Below are positions 1-10,552 of a stretch of 64,000 nt of DNA, in pieces (within the stretch, counting starts at the first letter, position 1; each line of letters begins with the position of its first letter). The position numbers and the translations under genes are program-made. The notes below the pieces were generated by a model that did not search any database, was not told the origin of the DNA, and was given only the letters and a program-made list of their open reading frames with translations. The DNA lies in NCBI RefSeq assembly GCF_000829465.1, contig NZ_JXAL01000006.1:1-64000 (forward strand), in the 5' to 3' direction. Origin of the DNA: Cohnella kolymensis. Its GTDB lineage: Bacteria; Bacillota; Bacilli; Paenibacillales; Paenibacillaceae.

Positions 1-648
1 GTAACGTAGCGAGTGCATAGTCTGTTGATCTATCGTAACCTGGATCCGGGCTCCTTCCGAAGACTCTCCGAATCGGGTGCTCACGGTGTGAACGAGATAG
101 ATGTGATCGCCTTCCGCTTGCTTAGGCAATGTTGCACTTAGAGCTGAGACGGTGCTTCTCAGGATTTTTTCATCACCTGCAAGCTCATACACTTTGTAAC
201 TAGCGGCGTATGCTGCTCCTGTCCAAGTCAACACCACATCATTGCCATTGACAATCCTGGATGTCACATTGGCTGGAGCCAGTATGGTCGGATATACCAG
301 ATCAAAAGTGACTTCCGCGCCGGCCGGTGATTCGCCTAACAGCGTGGAGAAGGAATGGACGACGAACGTATATTGTCCTGCCGCCTGGTTTGGCAGAGAA
401 AGAGAAGTGCCGGTCGGCGAGCTTTTCAGAACTTTGTTTCCGTCAATGACCTGGTACACAATATATTTTGTCGCATATTGTACAGCCGCCCATTTCAATG
501 TTACATCATTGCCGTTTGCAATCGTTTGCGTCAGGCTCGCCGGTGCCGGCATGACTTGTCCGTCCATAGTGAACGTCAGCTTCGCTCCGTCTGCGGACTC
601 GCCGAAACGGCTTGAGTAAGAATGAACTTCAAAGCTATATTCTCCTGG
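1..648 (-). pseudogene. Fragment of FN3-like repeat surface protein, inverted relative to 648-3752
   Basis: Read on the minus strand, this stretch is one open frame that runs off the left edge of the window. It encodes the end of one and two complete FN3-like repeats with the same signature as the plus-strand gene to its right (NGNDVTLKW, then YxVYQVIDG, then RFGES). The frame begins directly after an in-frame TAG at 651-649, with no start codon, ribosome binding site or signal peptide. It is therefore an internal piece of a repeat gene, joined head to head to the plus-strand piece at about 648. A real inversion and a misassembly across similar repeats are both possible. Confidence 0.75.
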
Positions 649-3600
649 CTAATTTCACGCATACCATTGCGAACGGTAACGATGTCACGTTGAAGTGGAA
701 TTCCGTAACGTACGCAACGGCGTACAAGATATACCAGATCGTCGATGGCGAGCCAATCCTGAAAAGCACGGTGACAACGACCTCTAAAACATTTATTAAT
801 TTGCCTGAAGGAGATTATATTTACGAGGTTCACTCTTTCAGTGACCGCTTCGGAGAATCTTCCGGCAGTGAGCTGACGTTCTCATTGGTGTTCCCGATAA
901 TGCAAGCTCCGGCTAATCTGACACAGTCGGTCACGAACGGGAATGACATTACTTTGAGATGGACTGCAGCGACTTACGCAAACAAATATAACGTGTACCA
1001 GATCATCGATGGTGCTCCTGTACTTAAGACCACCGTGAACGGCACTTCAGCGACTTTTACCAATTCGCCTGAAGGAGATTATAAATACGAGGTTCGCTCA
1101 TTCAGCGATCGTTTCGGCGAGTCCGCTGAAGTCAGCGAAGTCAGCCTCTCCCTAGTGTTCCCGATCATGCAAGCGCCGGCTAATCCGACGTCGACCATCA
1201 CGAATGGCAACGATATCACGTTGAGATGGACTGCTTCTACTTACGCAACCGGCTATAATGTGTATCAAGTTGTCGCAGGACAAAAACTGTTAGTCAAGAC
1301 GCAAACCGGCATTTCTGTCAGCTTCACCAATATGCCGGAAGGAGATTACAGCTACGAGATTCATTCCTATAGCACTCGTTTTGGAGAATCTCCTGCCCCT
1401 GCTGTAGTAAATTTCAACCTCACCTGGCCGGTCGTTCAACCGCCGGTGCTGGCGGGCGCTGTCTTTAACGCCAACAACATTACATTTACATGGAAAACAG
1501 TGACTTGGGCGACTGAGTATCGCCTATACGAAGTCACCGGCAATACACGTACGCTGGTTTATAAGGGAAATGCGCTGACTTACAAAGTTTACAATCTCAG
1601 CGAGGATACTCACCATTACGAATTAACGGCTTTCAACACGCGTTTCGGTGAATCGGCGGCTTCTAACCGCTACAGTGAGACAATCGTTTATCCGGTCATG
1701 CAGCCGCCAGTGGCAAGCCTGAAGCTGCTTAGCGATACGAGTGCACGAATCTCGTGGGGCTTTGTAACTTACGCCAATGGATACAACGTATATGAGATTG
1801 TTGATGGAAAACCCGTATTGCTCGTCGAGAATTTGAATAACTTGTCCTACACGCTGACGAATCTGACTTATGCGGATCATGAATATGTGGTCACTTCGTA
1901 CAGCAACTCATTCGGTGAGTCTGACAAGTCCAACATTGTTCTGGCAAGACTGATTATCGACACAACAGCACCGGTCACAGCCGCGAATGCACCGGCCGCT
2001 TGGACGAATCAAGACGCTGTCGTTACTTTGACCGCAACCGACGATGAAACCGGTGTAAAGGAAACGTATTATGCTGTGAATGACCAAGAGTACACTGCCG
2101 GCACTTCATTAACGGTTACTGAAGAGGGTGTTACGAAAGTCTCCTTCTATTCCGTTGATAAAGTCGGCAACAAAGAAGCAGTGAAATCGATTGACGTTAA
2201 AATTGACAAAAGTGCACCTGTGACTCGGGCAAGCGAAACCGCTGAATGGTCGAAAGCAGCAATTGTGCAGTTGAGTGTTGAGGATACACATAGCGGTGTG
2301 GCCAAGACGTTATACTCTGTCAATGGTTCGGATTATGTTGAAGGAACTTCGATCAAGCTGGAACAAGCGGGAGTTAACCGAATCTCTTTCTACTCAGTCG
2401 ATACAGCAGGCAATTCGGAAGAAGCTCAAACGATTGAAGTAAAAATCGATGCCGTGGCCCCTGTGACGATCTCCAATGCGCTGCAAGGCTGGACTCAAGA
2501 GGATGTTACGGTCAGCTTGAGCGCAACGGATGCACACAGCGGCGTTGTCAAAACGCTCTATTCCGTTAACGGATCTGCATATTTGGAAGGCACATCGTTC
2601 ACGATTGACGCAGAAGGCATCAGTCAAGTTACCTTCTACTCCGTAGACGCGGCAGGCAATTCCGAACAAGCTCAAACCATCGAAGTCAAAATCGACCGTA
2701 CCGCGCCGGTTACAGCTTTCAAAGCACCGGCAGGCTGGACGAAGCAAGCTGCTTTCGTAACGCTTGCCGCAACGGATGAACACAGCGGCACAGACAAAAC
2801 ATTCTACTCCATCAACGGATCGGAGTTTGTGGAAGGCACTTCATTCACGATCGACAAAGAAGGCGTAAACCAAGTCTCCTTCTATTCCGTGGACGCAGCG
2901 GGCAATAGCGAAAAAGCTCAATCCGCCGAAGTGAAAATCGACAGCACCGCACCTGTGACTGCCTCGAATGCACCTGAAGGCTGGTCCAAAGAAGATGTCA
3001 TGGTGAGCTTGAAAGCATCGGATGCACTGAGCGGTGTAAAACAAACGTATTACTCGGTCGATGGATCGGAGTATGCAGCAGGTACTGCTGTCCAAGTTAC
3101 CGGGGAAGGCGTGCACAAATTAACCTTCTATTCCATTGACGAAGCCGGCAACATCGAAGCGGCCAGCTCAGCTGACGTAAAGATTGATGAAACAGCCCCG
3201 ATTGTGTCGATGAACTTGAACGGCGAATACAGTCTAGGCGAGAGCTTAACACTGACTTATACTGCGACAGATAACCTGTCAGGGATCGCAGTTGAAAAAA
3301 TGACGGTTTCCGGTCCGCAGTCCGGCGCGGATACTGTTGTCGCTAACGGCGGCGCGTTTAAACCGGATAAACCGGGAATCTATAACATCATTGTCACCGT
3401 GACGAATGGAGCCGGACTAACGACTACGATCAAGAAACAGCTTACCGTATACATTGCGGCGACTATTGAAGTCACACCTAAAGTCATTAAAGGCAATAAC
3501 GGCGTATTCACAGTGCGTGTAGATCTGCCTGACGGGTTCAGCACTCAAGGCTTTGACTTGAACAAAGCGACACTTAACGGAGTGAAGGCGCTGAGCAGCA

Positions 3601-3752
3601 ACAACGGGTACTACAACCAAGCGAAAAACGGACAATTCAAGTTTGAGCGTTCCGATTTCAAATGGACCGGATCTGAAGTGGTCCTTCAGTTCCGCGGTTA
3701 CGCTAACGGTTACTTAGTTGTAGGACAAACTACCGTAAAAGTGCAAAAATAA
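612..3752 (+). pseudogene. Repeat-rich surface/secreted protein (FN3-like plus OmpL47-like repeats), 5' end missing
   Basis: The open frame has 1046 codons from a TTG at 612. Homology to the repeat family begins only near 648, so the first codons are a chance extension into the inverted piece. There are five FN3-like repeats of about 90 residues (residues ~13-447, signature NGND..LRW, RFGES). Five OmpL47-type repeats of about 82 residues follow (~448-858, TAPVT at each start, YSVNGSxY, FYSVDxAGN). Then come an Ig-like domain (~860-950) and a C-terminal domain of ~95 residues. No membrane anchor or sorting signal is visible at the C terminus. The likely role is an extracellular adhesive or carbohydrate-associated protein. 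Signal peptide and promoter are absent, so the gene as shown cannot be expressed normally. Confidence 0.75.
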
Positions 3753-3772
3753 ACTCTGGATTCACACGATTG

Positions 3773-3812
3773 CAAGCTGGCGCCGAAACGGCGTCGGCTT
3801 GTTCTATTTTAT
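3773..3812 (+). terminator. Rho-independent terminator after repeat gene
   Basis: CAAGC and GCTTG arms enclose an inner GGCGCCG/CGGCG stem with an AAA loop, followed by a T-rich tail. Confidence 0.7.
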
Positions 3813-3922
3813 AGGCTCTTGTGATAATATGGAAAAATCAAGCAACTATATTGACGACCTTGTCACCGATGACCGGACAATGCCTCATTGGTGACGGACG
3901 GTTGTACGGAGGGTATTATCAG

Positions 3923-5227
3923 ATGAAAAAAACGCTTCTGAATTCCCCGATGACTTATGCGCTCGGCATGCTGGCCATGATGATCCCCGTACAGGCGTTC
4001 AGCACCTATTACAGCTACTATTATATTGAGAAACTTGGACTTGGTGTCGGTCTGGCCACACTCGCGCGAACCATCTATCTCATTTGGGATGCGGTCAACC
4101 AACCGATTTTCGGCTACCTGTCGGACAGAACGAGAACGCGATGGGGACGCAGGAAGCCGTGGATTTATTCCGCGATGCCCTTTTTCATTCTCACATTTGT
4201 GATGATCTTCGCCGTACCGGAAGGTATGAGCGGGATGAGTCTTTTCATCTGGTTCCTCGCCGCATTGATCCTCTATGAAACCGTATCGACGATTCTATGG
4301 GTCAACTACGGCGCGCTGTTTCCGGAATTATTCCGGGGGGACAAAGTGAGAGCCAAGGCTTCGGCCATTCAGCAGGCATTTCAGATTGTCGCGCTGCTGA
4401 TCGGTTCCACGCTGACTGCCGTCCTTTTCAAGGCGTTCGGTTTCGGTAATATGGCGCTCATCTACGGGCTTGTCTTTGCTGTGTTCATGTGGATGTGCAT
4501 GGCAAGTGTGAGGGAGAAGGAGGACGCCAGGAAAGATGAGCCGCTAAAGCTCAGAGATGCGTTCCGTGAAACGTTGAAAAACAGGGATTTTTGGATTTTC
4601 AATATCGCTAATTCCTTTGCTCAAACCGTGAATGGACTACTAAGTTCCATCATTCCTTTTTACGCCAAATATGTTCTGAAAATAGAGGAGTCGCAGGTAC
4701 CCATACTGTTTGCATCCGTATTTGTCTCCGTCATTCCTCTTGTGGCGCTATGGTTTCTGATTGTAAGGAAATTCGGCGGGGTGACAGGTTGGCGGCTGTC
4801 ACTCGGGTTCTATGCGCTCGCGGTCATTCCGCTGTGGTTCGGCCAAGATCTAAACAGCGGGATAATTGCAGGCGTCATTACCGGGTTCGGGCTGGCAGGT
4901 TTCCTCGTAACGCCGGCTGTGCTGAGCGGGCAGATTATTGACCGGGATGCGGAGAGGACCGGCCGCAGAAGAGAAGGAATGTATACGGCGGTCGCCGGCT
5001 TTATCACGCGCTCGAGCGGATTGATCTCCGCTTTGGCCTTTTGGGTGGTCGGTATGATTTTCGGCTATGTAAGCGGGGATAACCCCGGCCCTAACCCTGA
5101 AGCGACCTTCAAATACTTGATCAGCGTGGTGCCTTGCTGCCTGCTGGTCGTTTCCTTTGTCACCTCACTATTTCTGAAGATCACGCCGAGTGCAGATCGT
5201 AAGCAGGATACCGGCATGCCGATATGA
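3923..5227 (+). CDS. GPH-family sugar:cation symporter (MFS)
   Basis: A 434-residue polytopic membrane protein of the glycoside-pentoside-hexuronide:cation symporter family. Typical marks are the N-terminal helix with YYxxxYIEKLGLG, the DAVNQPIFGYLSDRTRTRWGRRKPW loop after helix 2 (RTRWGRRKPW), and about 12 hydrophobic segments. The start is placed at the ATG at 3923 because GGAGGG lies 9 bases upstream; an upstream extension to 3821 has no ribosome binding site. The stop overlaps the start of the next gene (ATGA), so it is probably co-translated with the YdjC-type deacetylase. That suggests uptake of a glycoside or acetylated sugar. The substrate cannot be read from sequence. Confidence 0.88.
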   Translation: MKKTLLNSPMTYALGMLAMMIPVQAFSTYYSYYYIEKLGLGVGLATLARTIYLIWDAVNQPIFGYLSDRTRTRWGRRKPWIYSAMPFFILTFVMIFAVPEGMSGMSLFIWFLAALILYETVSTILWVNYGALFPELFRGDKVRAKASAIQQAFQIVALLIGSTLTAVLFKAFGFGNMALIYGLVFAVFMWMCMASVREKEDARKDEPLKLRDAFRETLKNRDFWIFNIANSFAQTVNGLLSSIIPFYAKYVLKIEESQVPILFASVFVSVIPLVALWFLIVRKFGGVTGWRLSLGFYALAVIPLWFGQDLNSGIIAGVITGFGLAGFLVTPAVLSGQIIDRDAERTGRRREGMYTAVAGFITRSSGLISALAFWVVGMIFGYVSGDNPGPNPEATFKYLISVVPCCLLVVSFVTSLFLKITPSADRKQDTGMPI

Positions 5228-6138
5228 AGCGATATTTGATCTTGAACTGCGATGACTTTGGTCAAAGCAAGGCGGCCAACGCGGCAATTATGCATTTGCT
5301 CGAAGAAGGGAAAGTATCATCAGCTACGATTATGCCTCCCGCTCCGGCATTTCAGGAGGCTGCCGCATGGGCGCGCAGCAAAGGTGAAGGGAAAGTGGGG
5401 CTTCATCTGACTCTGACCAGCGAATTCAGCGCGCTTCGTTGGAGGAGCCTTACGGGCCGGAAGTCACTCCATGACGACACGGGCTATATGCACAAGACGG
5501 TGCTCGAGTTCGAAAAGAAGGCGCAAACACAAGATGTAAGGGCGGAAATCGCGGCCCAGTTCCAAGCCGTAAGAGACGCCGGATTGAACATCACGCACGT
5601 CGACAATCATATGGGCAGCCTGTACGGTATTGAGACCGGTCGAAGTCACCTTCCGTACGTGCTGTGGCAGTGTTCTATCAGAAGGCTGCCTTTTCGACTG
5701 TTCCGTAAAGTGGATCCGAACGACACCATGCTTGCCGCCGTTCCCGGAATCGATGAAATCCTCGCCAAACTGACGGCGCTTGCCGACACTCTTGGGGTTG
5801 GGATGCCTGACTATCTTTTGTCCCATCCGTTCCATGTCGAGCACGGCGAAACATACGACACTTTTAAACAGTCGCTCATCCATAAGATCTATAATCTGCC
5901 TGAGGGTGTGTGCGAGACCTATATCCATCCCGGAGTTGATGATGCGGAGATGCGAAGGCTGATCCCTTCATGGGAGAAAAGAGTGTGGGAATACCGGTTG
6001 GCGCTGGATGAGGATTTTGCTTATGCAATGCGGGATGCGGGGGTTATCTTAACGGATTATCGGTATGTGCGAGAAAATTTGCGAAGATCAAGAATCAAGT
6101 CGGCGTTTGGTTTGTTAAAACGGCTGACTAAGAAATAA
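5224..6138 (+). CDS. ChbG/HpnK (YdjC) family carbohydrate deacetylase
   Basis: The protein has 304 residues. Family motifs are the N-terminal metal-binding NCDDFGQS (residues ~8-15), VGLHLTL (~59-65), the HVDNHMG metal histidine motif (~124-130) and THPGxDD-like YIHPGVDD near residue 235. Members remove acetyl groups from small N-acetylated sugars such as chitooligosaccharides, in the cytoplasm. The gene overlaps the upstream symporter by four bases, so the pair is likely one operon for uptake and deacetylation of an amino-sugar. A bidirectional terminator follows. Confidence 0.87.
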   Translation: MKRYLILNCDDFGQSKAANAAIMHLLEEGKVSSATIMPPAPAFQEAAAWARSKGEGKVGLHLTLTSEFSALRWRSLTGRKSLHDDTGYMHKTVLEFEKKAQTQDVRAEIAAQFQAVRDAGLNITHVDNHMGSLYGIETGRSHLPYVLWQCSIRRLPFRLFRKVDPNDTMLAAVPGIDEILAKLTALADTLGVGMPDYLLSHPFHVEHGETYDTFKQSLIHKIYNLPEGVCETYIHPGVDDAEMRRLIPSWEKRVWEYRLALDEDFAYAMRDAGVILTDYRYVRENLRRSRIKSAFGLLKRLTKK

Positions 6139-6149
6139 TCTGTTTAACG

Positions 6150-6192
6150 AAAAAAGCTAACCCGCATAACTTAAGGGTTAGCTCTTTTCATT
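6150..6192. terminator. Bidirectional terminator between convergent genes
   Basis: Perfect arms AGCTAACCC (6155-6163) and GGGTTAGCT (6175-6183), flanked by A-run and T-run, serve the deacetylase gene on the plus strand and pepT on the minus strand. Confidence 0.85.
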
Positions 6193-7433
6193 TTATTTTC
6201 TCTGTTCGAACAACCGAATGATTTCAACGATGACATTGACGGCTTTCTCCATCGTATCCAGCGACACGAATTCATACCGCCCGTGGAAGTTCTCACCGCC
6301 GGCGAAAATATTCGGCGTAGGCAGTCCCATATAAGACAGCTGCGCACCGTCCGTACCGCCGCGAATCGCCTTAACTACCGGCTGAATGCCCAAATTGAGC
6401 ATCGCAGTATGCGCAACGTCAATCACTTCTTTCACCGGCTCGACCTTTTCGCGCATATTGTAGTACTGATCTTTCATATCAAGGATGATGCGATCTTTGC
6501 CGTATTCTGCTTGCAGCTCTTCGACGATACGGGCCATGTTCGCTTTGCGCGCCTCGAAATTTTCCCGGTCGAAATCCCGAATCAGGTAGCTCATCTTGGT
6601 CTCTTCCACATTGCCGTTAATCGATTGCAAATGATAGAAGCCCTGGTACCTTCGGTGTGTTCCGGCGCTTCGTCTGCAGGCAGTCTGCGATTGAGCTCCA
6701 GCGCAATTTTACCGGAGTTGATCATTTTGCCTTTTGCGTATCCGGGGTGGATATTCTTACCTTTAATCGTAATGCGCACCGATGCGGCGTTAAAGCTCTC
6801 GTACTCCAGTTCGCCAAGCGGGCCGCCATCCATCGTGTATGCGTACTTTGCGTTGAAAGCAGCCACATCGAACCGGTGAGGCCCTCTGCCGATCTCTTCA
6901 TCGGGAGTAAAAGCCACCCGCACTTTACCGTGTTTGATCTCCGGATGCTGAATGAGATACTCCATAGCGGTCATGATCTCCGCGACTCCGGCTTTATCGT
7001 CGGCGCCAAGCAGTGTCGTGCCGTCCGTGGTGATCATGGTCTGACCCTTATATCCGGCCAATTGAGGGAAGTCCGCAGGCGACAGAACAATTTTCTGCTC
7101 CTTGTTCAGAACGATATCGCCGCCGTCGTAGTTGTCGACGACTTGCGGGTTAACGCCTGCGCCGCTGAGATCCGTCGCGGTATCGACGTGCGCAAGGAAG
7201 CCGATCGTCGGCACGTCCTTGTCCGTATTCGACGGAAGCGTCGCCATCACATAACCGTTGTCGTCCATGGTGACTTCCTTCATGCCGATGGACTGCAGCT
7301 CTTCCACCAGCATCTTGGCCAACGTTAGCTGCCCGGGCGTGGACGGGCATGACTCGCTGTCCTCATCGGACTGCGTGTCCACTTGTACATATGCGGTGAA
7401 CCTTTTCAGAAGCTCTTCTCTCAACGTGATCAC
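6193..7433 (-). pseudogene. pepT: Peptidase T (tripeptide aminopeptidase), frameshifted
   Basis: The two frames together give a full-length PepT of about 413 residues. The N-terminal frame has DTQSDE, the AHVDTA zinc motif, [20 protein letters not shown] and [11 protein letters not shown]. The C-terminal frame carries [24 protein letters not shown] and [12 protein letters not shown]. They join at about 6641-6645, where one G appears missing from a G-run (C-run on plus strand), between HTEGT and FYHLQS. PepT removes N-terminal residues from tripeptides in the cytosol and is a Zn-dependent M20 peptidase. The labelled start is GTG; a TTG nine bases in has better spacing to AGGAG. Sequencing error is more likely than a true lesion, since everything else is conserved. 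Confidence 0.85.
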
Positions 7434-7547
7434 ATCTCCTTGAAAATTATTTTAAATGAAAATCGTCAAAGGTTATACTAGAATTATGTTGCTGGAACAG
7501 AATATGTTTTCTATCGAGCAGACTTCATATCAGGAAGAAGGTTCATC

Positions 7548-8457
7548 GTGCCGCGTCTCGTTTATTTTGCTCTCATTTTGCTCAGTCTCATTTGGGGCGG
7601 TTCTTTTTTATTTTATCAAGGTGCTCCTTAACGATTTCGGCCCGTGGACGATCGCGTTTCTGCGTTCGGGTGCCGGTTTGGTTGTCGTTGTTGTTATTAT
7701 GCTCGCTTTCCGCAAGCCCTTCAATCTCCGTATGATTCCGTGGATTCCGATGGCCGCGATGGCTCTCATCAATACGGCTATTCCGTGGGCGTTCATCGGA
7801 TTCAGTGAAACCCGGTTAACGAGCAGTATGGCTTCGATCCTCAATGCTACGACACCGGTGTGGACGATTTTTATAGGGATGCTGTTTTTCAAAAATGTCT
7901 CGACGAAGATGCAGTGGCTGGGCATCAGCATCGCCTCGTTCGGCCTGATCGTTCTGCTTGGAGTAAATTCCGAGACCATCATTTCGGTAGATGTGATCGG
8001 CTTTATCGGCATGCTTACCGCCAGCCTTTGTTATGGTATCGGATCCCAGCTGTCCAAGCGTCTTCTCTCCGGGTATTCGATGTATCAGATTACGTTCGGA
8101 ACCCTGCTGACCTGTATGATCTCCAGCGGAAGCATGGCTTTCGCAACGGAAACGGTCTCTTACTCGGACCTTATCTCTGTAAGCAATATTCCGATGATTA
8201 TTGGACTGGGCGCTTTCGGATCGGGCATTGCCTACATCCTCTTTTATTATATCATTCAGAACGGCAGCGCCGAGTTTGCCACAATGGTGACTTATCTGGT
8301 TCCGTGCACAGCCCTGATCTGGGGGTACAGCTTGTTGAACGAGGAAATTACATGGAGCTTAATAACGGGATTGTTCATCGTGCTGGGAGGCGTTTTTATA
8401 GCCGGCAGAAAACCGCGCACTGTAAAAGCGGCTTCCATGGAGCAATTGGCAGAATAA
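7548..8457 (+). pseudogene. EamA/DMT-family transporter, frameshifted near N terminus
   Basis: The protein has about 10 membrane segments in two EamA repeats. The normal N terminus (GTG at 7548 with GAAGG six bases upstream, reading MPRLVYFALILLSLIWGGS) is in a different frame from the rest (FIKVLLNDFGPWTIAFLRSG onward). The frames meet in the T-rich stretch 7604-7614, where one extra T would explain the shift. A long single-frame reading from 7456 exists, but its first 50 residues do not look like the family. Likely role: export of a small metabolite. Either a homopolymer error or a pseudogene. Confidence 0.75.
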
Positions 8458-8534
8458 AGGAGATAGATAACGCTTACACGGCGGAAATCCGGGGAAACGC
8501 AGTATTTCTCCGATAATTAAATATTCTGAATATT

Positions 8535-8561
8535 TGAGCAATTCGGGACGTCATTGTATAA
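8535..8561 (+). promoter_or_regulatory. Sigma-A promoter for structured leader
   Basis: A TTGAGC -35 box and a perfect TATAAT -10 box are separated by 17 bases; transcription would start near 8568. Confidence 0.75.
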
Positions 8562-8567
8562 TGAGAA

Positions 8568-8830
8568 CCAACAAAGCGAAAGGGGATAGTCCATTGAACC
8601 AGGTAAGCGAAGCATATCCGAATGCCGGTACACGGCGTGAATGATTCGCCGAAGGGATATGCGGGGACGCAGTTCAACTCATTGGAATATGAACCGATTG
8701 CATGACGGACATTTCGTGCAAGTCTAATCTGAAGATGGGAGTGTAAGCATACAATTGAATAGCAAAGAGGTTGCAAGGTAGAGCTTTCGGTTATCAGCGG
8801 TTAACCGGAAGCTCTACATTTATATATCGG
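8568..8830 (+). ncRNA. Structured 5' leader or small RNA with attenuator-like terminator, family unrecognised
   Basis: The transcript between the promoter and the terminator at 8778-8817 is about 250 nt and holds no convincing gene. An eight-base helix GCATATCC/GGATATGC encloses a GCCG/CGGC hairpin, followed by a GTTCA/TGAAC hairpin. A possible 16-codon leader peptide starts at a TTG near 8594 after AAAGGGGAT, and a 27-codon ATG frame (MPVHGVNDSP...) overlaps it. The terminator lies just before the ribosome binding site of the next gene, so the RNA may regulate it. I could not match it to a known riboswitch consensus. Confidence 0.45.
8778..8825 (+). terminator. Terminator/attenuator before orphan gene
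   Basis: A 16-base-pair hairpin with one G-U pair (arms 8778-8793 and 8802-8817) is followed by ATTTATATAT. It sits about 20 bases before the next start codon, which suggests attenuation. Confidence 0.75.
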
Positions 8831-8846
8831 GCACGGGGTGATGGCC

Positions 8847-9359
8847 ATGGGGACTCGGTTGTTATCGGAGTACATGATCAAACAACATAACCCACACCTT
8901 AGATACTTAAGAATACATACTACGGCCAGGAATACGGCGACGATCTATGCATGGGACGAGGAGCTGCGGCTGCAGGAAGGAGATGCTGCTTCTTTACAAC
9001 GGTTTGCTGCCGGGTATTTAGCTCCGTACGTCAGCTTTAAAGTAAAGGCTTACCCCTTCATTAGGGAGGACCGGGTTCCTGAAGTGTTTGAAGTACCGGA
9101 TCTCATCGTACAAACGGCCCTCAATAGAAACCTGGATCAGTATGGCATTATTGCAGTAATGAATAGCATGCTCTCAACCGGTGAAATCACTTTTACCCGA
9201 TATGAAATCAATACGGGTACTTTTCATTTTGATATACGCACCACGACACGGGTTACAGATATTGAACAGGAACTTATCCAGCGTTATCTTTATGAGATTA
9301 TTCCTTTAGGCTCTCGCTCTGCCGTTAGCTATGTCTGCAATACGGAGTGTGTCATTTAA
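8847..9359 (+). CDS. Hypothetical protein (orphan), preceded by structured leader
   Basis: About 170 residues, soluble, with no signal peptide or membrane segment and no domain I recognise. It is rich in Tyr, Arg and Thr with alternating beta-like stretches (FTRYEINTGTFHFDIRTTT), and has only two Cys, both near the C terminus (YVCNTECVI). Starts at 8838 (GTG), 8841 and 8847 (ATG) are all in frame; 8847 has GGGG about eight bases upstream. The gene lies alone between a terminator-ended leader and the convergent ger operon, so its expression may depend on readthrough of that terminator. Function unknown. Confidence 0.6.
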   Translation: MGTRLLSEYMIKQHNPHLRYLRIHTTARNTATIYAWDEELRLQEGDAASLQRFAAGYLAPYVSFKVKAYPFIREDRVPEVFEVPDLIVQTALNRNLDQYGIIAVMNSMLSTGEITFTRYEINTGTFHFDIRTTTRVTDIEQELIQRYLYEIIPLGSRSAVSYVCNTECVI

Positions 9360-9413
9360 CACGGCGGGCTTGCAGAATGGATAGGCCAGCAAAGACTTGC
9401 TGCTCTATCCATT

Positions 9414-10552
9414 TTATTTTGATGAAACTGCCTGTGCGGATTGCGATTGATCTTTCTTCCTGCCCATGGACCGCAGCCAGTCTACAAGTAAGTAGATCGC
9501 GGGGACGAGATCGATCAGCAGGAGAAACGCGGATTCCCCGTGACGCGTGATTTCCTCTACATTTGCGGTAGATTCGAACATGAACAAGGATAAGCCCACC
9601 GCGAAGGCAGTTAACGTATAAGCGAAAGGCTTGTGGTCGTTCAGACCCAGCGTGTATGTCAGACCTGTAACAGAGGTTAATAACAAGAAGCTGATCTTGA
9701 GAAACATGCTGTACAGCCAAAAGACGAGCAGGAGCGGATCCAGATTCTCAAGGAAAGCTCCCGTATGTACATAACGGATCAATTCCAGGATCGGGTAAGT
9801 GAAATTTGCACCCAATTCGGGACCGAACAATAACGTGGTTGCAATAACGTCGGACAATATCACTGCCGCCGCTGTGCACACTGCCCAAAACAACGATTTT
9901 TTCAATTTGGGCTGATGAGCAAAATAAGCGAAGAAATAAGCAACGAAAGCGATCTCGCCGAATATGGCCGCAACCATCATCGCACCATTCCAGGTGCCGC
10001 GTAGATTAACGTTTGTTAACAGGCCAATCGCCATATCCATCCTGAATTCTTTAGTGGCGAACAGCGGAAATAAAGCGACAGAAATGATGCTGAAGAAAAA
10101 AACACCCTGGGCGCTGCGGAACAGGGTGGTTATACCCGAACGCACGCCGCGCGCCAAGCAAATTCCGAACACCACGCAACCGCCCAGTTGGGAGTGTCCG
10201 GCAAGTAAATCTGTACCATAAAATCGGTCAACTGCCGTAAGACGAATGCCCCGGCATATAAGCTGACTAAGACCAAGATTAAACTGATCACACGATGAAT
10301 CCATTTGCCCACGATCTCATGGCCGTATTGCCAGAATAGCTTGTTCGGCCGTTTCATTGATAATCGATAAGACAAATAACCGATGATCAGGCCGATGACT
10401 GCTCCCAAAACAACGGAAACCCAAGCCATATATTGGGCGTTCCTGAGCAGAGGGGCGACGAAAAACCCGATAATGCTGGAAAATAAAAACTGGGAATAAA
10501 ACATATATACCTGCAGCGGCGTAATTCTTCCCGAGCTCTTCACGTTACTCAT
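9414..10552 (-). pseudogene. gerB: Spore germination permease GerB (GerAB family), frameshifted
   Basis: The N-terminal frame (10552 leftward; ITPLQVYMFYSQFLF, about four membrane helices) and the C-terminal frame (helices 5-10, LFATKEFRMDMAIGLL, TANVEEI) together make the usual GerAB-type spore permease of ~365-380 residues. They join near 10174-10178, between PNWAV and VVFGI, where a single base seems missing. The protein would sit in the spore inner membrane as the nutrient-sensing subunit of a GerA-type receptor. The start overlaps the end of the small membrane gene upstream. It is the last gene of the ger operon. Confidence 0.82.
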
